Positions 1 through 6,558 of a DNA stretch of 6,558 nucleotides are shown piece after piece (position 1 is the first letter of the stretch; the number at the start of each line of letters is the position of its first letter). This DNA comes from Demequinaceae bacterium (lineage in GTDB: Bacteria > Actinomycetota > Actinomycetes > Actinomycetales > Demequinaceae): contig WTKG01000114.1 of assembly GCA_011524475.1 (NCBI GenBank), positions 1-6,558 on the forward strand, given 5' to 3'. Made by a program: the position numbers and the translations under genes. Below the pieces are notes generated by a model. The model did no database searches and was not told the origin of the DNA. It worked only from the letters and a program-made list of their open reading frames with translations.

Positions 1-708
1 GTACAAACGCGACTCGATGTACCGCGGCAACAGCGAATCGAGCACATCAGCAGCGCCCGGTTCAAATTCATATAAAGGGGAAACGTCGGCCGTCGGCTCG
101 GCAACGCCTTCTACGATTTCCAAAGGAAGCAAGCGAATCACGCGTGGCTCCTGCGCAACCATGGAACGGAAGTGGGTGTAGACAATGTGGAGTTCACTCA
201 CGCCACCGTCTTCAGGGGATGCGCGGAAGGCGTCTAACAACGTCTGGGCGATCTCCACGGCACGGTCATTGACGGGAGAGTCAGAGCCGCCTTCCCACTG
301 GCCGGCAAGTTCCCTGTTGCGGAACTTAAAGTAATTCACTCCACGGCGACCGGAAGCGTATTGGACTACCTCTTTGCCCTCTTCTTCTAACTGCTCGCGC
401 AGACGCTCAGACTCACGGATAGCGTTTGCGCTATACGCACCGGCCATACCGCGGTCAGCGGTAATCACGAGCACAGCTACCTTCTTTGTGTCCGTACGTT
501 CAGACGTCAACGGGTGGTCAATGTCCGAGTGAGTGGCGACAGCAGAAATAGCGCGGGTAATAGCCGTCGCATATGGAGTTGCCTCCGCGACGCGCTGGCG
601 CGCCTTCCCGATGCGTGAAGCTGCAATCAGCTCCATCGCCCGGAAAATTTTCTTCAGCGACTGAGTCGACCGGATCCGTTGCCGGTAGACGCGCTGCTGT
701 CCACCCAT
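1..708 (-). CDS. atpG: F1Fo ATP synthase subunit gamma (3'-truncated by window edge)
   Basis: This is the central shaft of the F1 motor, which rotates inside the alpha/beta head and couples proton flow to ATP synthesis on the cytoplasmic face of the membrane. Reading the minus strand from the ATG at 708 gives 236 codons without a stop, and the frame runs off the left edge; the family is usually about 290-310 aa, so roughly 60-75 C-terminal residues are missing. The N-terminus has the conserved helix (RQRIRSTQSLKKIFRAMELI, then AASRIGKAR). The conserved DRG motif appears as ITADRGMAGAYSANAI near residues 82-97, and the visible end reads LLPRYIESRLY, the lead-in to the C-terminal helix. The start lies 3 bases after the atpA stop with a weak GGAAG six bases before it, so coupling to atpA translation is likely. 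The identification is firm; only the C-terminus is unseen. Confidence 0.96.
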   Translation of the reverse strand, partial: MGGQQRVYRQRIRSTQSLKKIFRAMELIAASRIGKARQRVAEATPYATAITRAISAVATHSDIDHPLTSERTDTKKVAVLVITADRGMAGAYSANAIRESERLREQLEEEGKEVVQYASGRRGVNYFKFRNRELAGQWEGGSDSPVNDRAVEIAQTLLDAFRASPEDGGVSELHIVYTHFRSMVAQEPRVIRLLPLEIVEGVAEPTADVSPLYEFEPGAADVLDSLLPRYIESRLY

Positions 709-711
709 GGA

Positions 712-2346
712 TTACTTCCGCTTCTTCGCGACGATTTGTTCTTGCTCTACGTCCACGTCTTCACCGTCAGCAGTGCTGGAATCCGTGGACATTTCCGCGC
801 CGTCGCTCCCAAGGAAGGTGGTGACAAAACTGTCCACTGCCTTCTCCAGTTCAGCCTCGGTGTCGTCGTCCAACACACCGCTACTGCCGATCGAATCGAG
901 CACTTTGGTGTGACGCCGCAAGTGATCAATCAACTCGCGCTCAAAACGCAGCACATCACTCACCGCAATCTCGTCAAGCTTGCCCTTGGTTCCGGCCCAA
1001 ATAGATGCCACCTGTTCCTCTACCGGATACGGCGTGTACTGGGGCTGCTTCAGCAACTCCATGAGGCGCGCACCTCGGGTGAGTTGCTGGCGGCTGGCCG
1101 CGTCAAGGTCGGATGCGAACATCGCAAAGGCCTCAAGGGAACGGTACTGAGCAAGGTCAATCTTGAGAGTTCCGGAGACTTTCTTCATTGCTTTGACCTG
1201 CGCTGAACCACCCACGCGGGAGACAGAAATACCCACGTCGACAGCGGGGCGCTGGTTGGCGTTGAAGAGGTCAGACTGAAGGAAGATCTGGCCGTCCGTA
1301 ATCGAAATAACGTTGGTAGGAATGTACGCCGAGACGTCGTTCGCCTTGGTCTCGATCACCGGAAGACCGGTCATGGAACCAGCTCCCATGTCGTCACTTA
1401 ATTTGGCACAACGCTCCAGCAAGCGCGAGTGCAAGTAGAAGACGTCTCCGGGATATGCCTCACGGCCCGGTGGACGACGCAACAGCAACGAGACTGCGCG
1501 GTATGCCTCCGCCTGCTTCGACAAGTCATCAAAAATGATCAGCACGTGCTTACCGCCGTACATCCAGTGCTGCCCAATCGCAGAACCGGTGTAGGGGGCG
1601 AGGTACTTAAACCCAGCAGGGTCAGACGCAGGGGCCGCGACGATAGTCGTGTATTCGAGTGCGCCTGCCTCTTCCAACGCGCCCCGAACAGAAGCAATCG
1701 TGGAACCTTTTTGCCCCACTGCCACATAGATGCATCGCACCTGCTTCGAAACGTCCCCAGACTCCCAGTTGGACTTCTGGTTGATGATGGTGTCAATCGC
1801 AATGGCGGTCTTGCCCGTCTGGCGGTCACCAATAATGAGCTGACGCTGGCCACGACCCACGGGGATCATGGCGTCAATAGCCTTCAGGCCAGTCTGCAAA
1901 GGCTCATGAACTGACTTACGCACCATCACGCCAGGAGCCTGCAGCTCAAGCGCACGGCGACCCTCCGTGTCAATGTCTCCTAGACCATCGATCGGGTTTC
2001 CGAGCGGGTCCACCACACGGCCGAGGTATCCATCTCCCACAGGCACCGAAAGAACCTCACCGGTGCGGTGCACTTCTTGGCCTTCTTCAATCCCGGTGAA
2101 CTCACCAAGAATCACCACACCAATCGAACGCACGTCAAGGTTCAACGCAAGCCCCAGAGTGCCGTCCGCGAATCGCAGCAACTCGTTTGCCATCACACCG
2201 GGGAGACCTTCCACCTCGGCGATACCGTCAGCGGCAAGCGTGACGCGCCCTACCTCTTCACTTACTGCTCCACTAGGTTCATAGGACTTTACGTAACCCT
2301 CAAGCGCAGAACGAATTTCGTCCGCACTGATCTTCAGGTCAGCCAT
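712..2346 (-). CDS. atpA: F1Fo ATP synthase subunit alpha
   Basis: This is the non-catalytic nucleotide-binding subunit of F1; three copies alternate with three beta subunits. The 544-aa protein has all landmarks: a beta-barrel N-terminal domain (about 27-95), the P-loop GDRQTGKT at 173-180, a Walker B-type LIIFDD at 269-274, the family signature [10 protein letters not shown] at 367-376 followed by the arginine finger R377, and a helical C-terminal domain to about 510. Beyond this is a hydrophilic tail of about 34 residues, rich in Asp, Glu, Ser and Thr and ending in KKRK. In mycobacteria a C-terminal alpha extension is known to suppress ATP hydrolysis; whether this different tail does so is inference. 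The ATG is preceded by a good Shine-Dalgarno site, 35 bases after the atpH stop. The stop TAA lies 3 bases before atpG. Confidence 0.98.
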   Translation of the reverse strand: MADLKISADEIRSALEGYVKSYEPSGAVSEEVGRVTLAADGIAEVEGLPGVMANELLRFADGTLGLALNLDVRSIGVVILGEFTGIEEGQEVHRTGEVLSVPVGDGYLGRVVDPLGNPIDGLGDIDTEGRRALELQAPGVMVRKSVHEPLQTGLKAIDAMIPVGRGQRQLIIGDRQTGKTAIAIDTIINQKSNWESGDVSKQVRCIYVAVGQKGSTIASVRGALEEAGALEYTTIVAAPASDPAGFKYLAPYTGSAIGQHWMYGGKHVLIIFDDLSKQAEAYRAVSLLLRRPPGREAYPGDVFYLHSRLLERCAKLSDDMGAGSMTGLPVIETKANDVSAYIPTNVISITDGQIFLQSDLFNANQRPAVDVGISVSRVGGSAQVKAMKKVSGTLKIDLAQYRSLEAFAMFASDLDAASRQQLTRGARLMELLKQPQYTPYPVEEQVASIWAGTKGKLDEIAVSDVLRFERELIDHLRRHTKVLDSIGSSGVLDDDTEAELEKAVDSFVTTFLGSDGAEMSTDSSTADGEDVDVEQEQIVAKKRK

Positions 2347-2352
2347 GAGATT

Positions 2353-2358
2353 TCTCCT
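2353..2358 (-). promoter_or_regulatory. Ribosome binding site of atpA
   Basis: AGGAGA on the minus strand, six bases before the atpA ATG at 2346. It is the strongest Shine-Dalgarno match in the window and fits the need for three alpha copies per enzyme. It sits inside the 35-base atpH-atpA gap, so alpha can be initiated independently of delta. Confidence 0.8.
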
Positions 2359-2381
2359 GTCAATGGGCGAGACCGGATGGC

Positions 2382-3190
2382 CTAGCCGCCAATCTTCTGT
2401 CGTGCTTCGTCGAGACGGGACAGCACTGTGCCGTCCACTACTTCATGCCCGACCTGGACTCTGATACCACCAAGCACTTTTGGCTCGATAGCAACATTTA
2501 CTTGGATGTCTCGCCCATATGCCTTAGTGAGTATTTTCTGCAATCGGGTGCTTTGCGCAGCCGTCAGCGCCCGTGCAGCAGTGACGTGAGCAACAGCACG
2601 GTCCCGACGAGACGCAGCTGCCGTGATGAGGCCGTGGATTGCGCTGCTCAACCTTCCGGAGCGAGGCGCCTCGGTGAGGCGCTGTACGAGCACACGTGTG
2701 TGGTCTCCCACGTGTGCGCCAATTACTGTGTTCAACAACTCGACCCGGGTTGCCGATGACCCAGAGCGTTCGTCAAGAGCTACCCGTAAGTCACGTTCCG
2801 AGTCGAGAAGACGCTGAAGGGCGAAAAGCTCTTGCTCCACTGTGTCCAAGGCCTTCGCGGACTCAGCAGCAATCAGGACCGCCTCTACTCCGGCTGACTC
2901 CAGTGTGTCGGCAAGATCACGTTCATCAGAAAAACGTGTCGCAACCGCGGTGTGAACCACCTCAGCGGAACGCTTATCAAGACCCGTGAAAACATCCGCC
3001 ACCAGTGCCTTCTTGGCTGCGCCGTCACGAGAAGGATCCGTAAGGGCGCGACGTAGCGAAGCATGCGAGTCAAGTGCGTCCACCACGCTAAAGAGCCCTG
3101 CGGCAACATCCGTGGCGGACGTACCAGCAGCACTTATGGTGGGCTCGACGGCAGCGAGTACCGCACGCGATGCCTGGCTACGGGGATGCA

Positions 3191-3191
<1 letters not shown>
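2382..3191 (-). CDS. atpH: F1Fo ATP synthase subunit delta (long actinobacterial form)
   Basis: Delta caps the alpha/beta head and links it to the b stalk. The protein is 269 aa, about 90 residues longer than the E. coli form, which is usual in actinobacteria. The C-terminal third matches the family: [20 protein letters not shown] near 208-227, then [20 protein letters not shown] and [14 protein letters not shown] to the end. The extra length comes from what looks like two related helical units, about residues 33-112 and 122-199. Each begins with LF, then LDS, LR and AL at matching spacing, and each is followed by a mostly helical stretch. The ATG overlaps the atpF stop by one base (TAATG). 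A GGAG lies 11 bases upstream, rather far for efficient use, so coupling to atpF is likely. Delta is not fused to b, unlike in mycobacteria. The stop is TAG. Confidence 0.96.
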
Positions 3192-4823
<1,632 letters not shown>

Positions 4824-4829
4824 GGAAAT

Positions 4830-4833
4830 CTCC
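4830..4833 (-). promoter_or_regulatory. Ribosome binding site that decides the atpB start
   Basis: GGAG on the minus strand, six bases before TTG at 4823. Its spacing fits TTG and is too long for the in-frame GTG (4814) or ATG (4811). No other purine-rich site lies nearer to the ATG. This supports TTG as the start, which by itself implies moderate initiation for subunit a, needed as one copy. Confidence 0.6.
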
Positions 4834-4844
4834 GAACCTGCGGG

Positions 4845-4863
4845 ACAGCACCTAAGGCGCCAT
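4845..4863 (-). other. Small possible RNA hairpin between the AtpI-like gene and atpB
   Basis: On the coding strand ATGGCGCC and GGTGCTGT can pair around a TTA loop, giving an eight-pair stem of which three are G-U wobbles. It ends about 11 bases before the atpB Shine-Dalgarno. No run of T follows, so it is not an intrinsic terminator. It could be a processing or stability element, or chance; stems this short are common. Confidence 0.25.
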
Positions 4864-4910
4864 CAAGTCATCGTGGGAACAGGGCAAAATCTTACCCCAG
4901 TACGCTACGG

Positions 4911-5348
4911 CTACAGACCGGCGTCGACGTATGGAACTCGCGACCTTTGAAGAGCAACAATGTCTACAGCCAGGGCCGCCATCGCACCGGCAACCAGAAT
5001 CGCGCCATACAAGGGTCGCACCAACCATTCTTGTGCCGAAAACGCGAGCGACGCTCCGATCACTGCAGCGATTTTGAGTATCCACGTCCCCATCACCCAG
5101 GCAATAAAGGTGGCGGGATCACCCTTGGCCCCCCACCAGGCTGCGACAGTCGTGACGATGCCAAAGATTGCCGCGGTCGCAGCGCCGGCGAGAGCAGTCC
5201 ATACGCCATTGAGGTCTGCAACGAACCACCCGACCACACTGCCCACTACTGCCACCACCGCAATCACGACGACAGAAAGACGCGCGGCAAAAAGATACGT
5301 GGAACGTTGTGCGATTTGTGAGGCAGAAGGTTCAGTCATAGGAGTCAC
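4911..5348 (-). CDS. AtpI-like membrane protein ahead of atpB
   Basis: This 145-aa protein has four predicted transmembrane helices, about residues 23-43, 49-70, 81-103 and 111-133. It sits just before atpB, the position of atpI (uncI) in many operons. Family knowledge: AtpI-type proteins help assemble the c ring or membrane sector and are often dispensable. The C-terminal end, DIVALQRSRVPYVDAGL, and the GTWILKI segment in helix 3 match my recollection of actinobacterial AtpI-like proteins; sequence identity to classical AtpI is low, so I give no symbol. The GTG at 5348 overlaps the upstream stop as GTGA; an in-frame ATG at 5339 is an alternative that would remove three residues. Neither has a clear Shine-Dalgarno, which points to translation coupled to the upstream gene. 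The stop lies 87 bases before atpB. Confidence 0.75.
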   Translation of the reverse strand: MTPMTEPSASQIAQRSTYLFAARLSVVVIAVVAVVGSVVGWFVADLNGVWTALAGAATAAIFGIVTTVAAWWGAKGDPATFIAWVMGTWILKIAAVIGASLAFSAQEWLVRPLYGAILVAGAMAALAVDIVALQRSRVPYVDAGL

Positions 5349-6558
5349 TCTAGAGTTGGGCTGGGGCTCTCGGCCACATCAATGTCAGGTGCCGCGCTGG
5401 AATTCGTTTCCGATACCCGCAACAACTCCTCTAGCGCAGTCCAGCGACTCTCTTCCACAACCTCACCTTGTGCGCTTGCAATGACTATGTCTTCCCAGAC
5501 TGCCCAGGCCTGCGCCGCCGCGAAGGACGTGGGCGCGCTGTTGCCATTCTCAGCAATGACGGCATACGAGGCAATGGCAACGTCAGTTATCGTGACGCCG
5601 GTATGGGCGGGAACAATTACTGATGCCTCTGCAAGCGATTGATGAGAATCCAGCTGACTGAGGTACTCGGCTACAAAATATTCGGCGATGCCGTTATCCC
5701 GCCCCGAAGAGGTGACAACCGCGCCCAGCACCGTCACTGCGGGCACAGATGGTTCGCCGCCGATGGAGGGTACCGGTGAGACACTGATTGCTATTCCGCC
5801 CTCTCTCAGTGCCTCAAGATGTTGAGGTCTCGCGACAACAGAGGCGGCCTCTCCTGCAACAAAAGCAGCCACGATGTCTTCTTCTGTGGTTCCTGGCACA
5901 AACGTGGGAGATTCCGTCTGTGCATCTGCATGCACAAATTCTGCGAATCTACGAAATTCGTCAATGTCCGCAGTCACCCCGGGGTAGTCGGCACCGAAGA
6001 TCAGGTCAAATCCACCTCCAAATGTTGTCTGCACCGCATATGCCGCCTCCATGCGGTCAGGACCAAAAGCCAGTGCGGTCGCGATTGGAGGCGAAGAGAC
6101 CTCCGACGGAGAAGCGCTGGCCACCACACTGGGAGACAGGCTCGGCGAAAAACCTGCGGTCGCTTCCCCCTCCGGTTCGTCAAAAATAGTGCGCATCACC
6201 AAGGCGACACACGACGTAGCTACCGGCACTGCGTAGATGTCACCGTCTCGACTCCAGGCATCGCGGGCTACGGGCCCGAAATCGTCCACCCAGACATCTT
6301 GGGGAATGCTTTCGATAACTCCGGCAGCAATGTATTCATCCAGTAATCGGTGAGTGACGAATGCAATATCAGGGCCAGTTCCCGCTGGCACGTGGATGAG
6401 GATGTCTTCGTCAGACACCCCTTCGTCAAATATTGTGAGATCAACGGTGCCACCGGTGTCCGCACGAAAAGCCTCTGCCGCAGCCTCCACTAACACTGCC
6501 GTGGCAGGATCGGCCCAGACTGATACTTCTTGCCCTTCCAGATCCGGATGTCCAGCTC
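5345..6558 (-). CDS. MalE-like ABC-transporter solute-binding protein (5'-truncated by window edge)
   Basis: This is an extracellular binding protein of the sugar-type (family 1, maltose-binding-like) class, which captures a solute outside the cell for an ABC importer. The frame stays open to the right edge: 20 further codons precede a GTG at 6496, including EVSVWADPATA, the typical first strand, so that GTG is not the real start. The 403 visible residues show TGPDIAFVTHRLLDEYIAAG at about 60-79, IYAVPVATSCVALVMRT (107-123), AAFVAGEAASVVARP (230-244) and VTVLGAVVTSSGRDNGIAEY, all aligning by eye with MalE landmarks. The region that usually carries the TWEE motif is replaced by a Ser/Pro/Ala-rich stretch (about 137-157). 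The C-terminus adds a Ser/Pro/acidic tail. The signal peptide or lipobox lies outside the window. The substrate cannot be told, and no permease is visible. Its TGA overlaps the AtpI-like start. Confidence 0.85.
   Translation of the reverse strand, partial: AGHPDLEGQEVSVWADPATAVLVEAAAEAFRADTGGTVDLTIFDEGVSDEDILIHVPAGTGPDIAFVTHRLLDEYIAAGVIESIPQDVWVDDFGPVARDAWSRDGDIYAVPVATSCVALVMRTIFDEPEGEATAGFSPSLSPSVVASASPSEVSSPPIATALAFGPDRMEAAYAVQTTFGGGFDLIFGADYPGVTADIDEFRRFAEFVHADAQTESPTFVPGTTEEDIVAAFVAGEAASVVARPQHLEALREGGIAISVSPVPSIGGEPSVPAVTVLGAVVTSSGRDNGIAEYFVAEYLSQLDSHQSLAEASVIVPAHTGVTITDVAIASYAVIAENGNSAPTSFAAAQAWAVWEDIVIASAQGEVVEESRWTALEELLRVSETNSSAAPDIDVAESPSPTLE

Noticed and set aside
679..1206. 175-codon plus-strand open frame and other plus-strand frames across the window
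   Set aside because: They lie antisense to well-identified atp genes, have no recognisable domains, and read as shadows of the minus-strand codons.
4889..4917. Possible promoter before atpB with TAAGAT as the -10 box
   Set aside because: The -10 matches only four of six bases and the -35 position reads TCTGTA, matching two of six; there is no extended -10.
6494..6496. GTG as the start of the solute-binding protein
   Set aside because: The frame remains open for 20 more codons to the window edge and those codons encode the expected first beta strand (EVSVWADPATA), so the true start is outside the window.

Overview
The window is a stretch of the F1Fo ATP synthase (atp) operon of an actinobacterium. 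Every gene lies on the minus strand, so transcription runs from the right edge to the left edge. I place it in Actinomycetota from four things seen in the sequence. The delta subunit is long (269 aa against about 177 in Escherichia coli). The alpha subunit has a hydrophilic C-terminal tail. The small membrane protein ahead of atpB ends in RSRVPYVDAGL, which I recall as typical of actinobacterial AtpI-like proteins. Subunit sequences throughout are of actinobacterial type. Base composition, from a few sampled lines, is in the mid-50s percent GC, moderate for this phylum and compatible with (but not proof of) a group such as Actinomycetaceae. Subunits b and delta are separate genes, so it does not have the mycobacterial b-delta fusion.

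Layout in transcription order: a MalE-like extracellular solute-binding protein cut by the right edge (6558-5345); an AtpI-like four-helix membrane protein overlapping its stop codon (5348-4911); an 87-base gap with a small possible hairpin; atpB, subunit a, with a TTG start (4823-4008); atpE, subunit c (3978-3745); atpF, subunit b (3745-3191); atpH, subunit delta (3191-2382); atpA, subunit alpha (2346-712); and atpG, subunit gamma, cut by the left edge (708-1). The genes for beta and epsilon would be expected beyond the left edge.

The parts form one machine. Subunits a and c make the proton path and rotor ring in the membrane, b and delta form the peripheral stalk holding the alpha/beta head, and gamma is the rotating central shaft. 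The AtpI-like protein probably assists assembly of the c-ring or the membrane sector. The c-b and b-delta junctions are one-base stop/start overlaps (TAATG), and only 3 bases separate alpha from gamma, so translation is probably coupled through much of the operon.

No stretch over 300 bases lacks a gene, and I see no plus-strand gene, RNA gene, mobile element or CRISPR array. I do not find a convincing undescribed system. The points most worth a second look are the sugar-type binding protein fused by overlap to the front of the atp operon, a Ser/Pro-rich segment inside that protein, and an internal duplication in the delta subunit.
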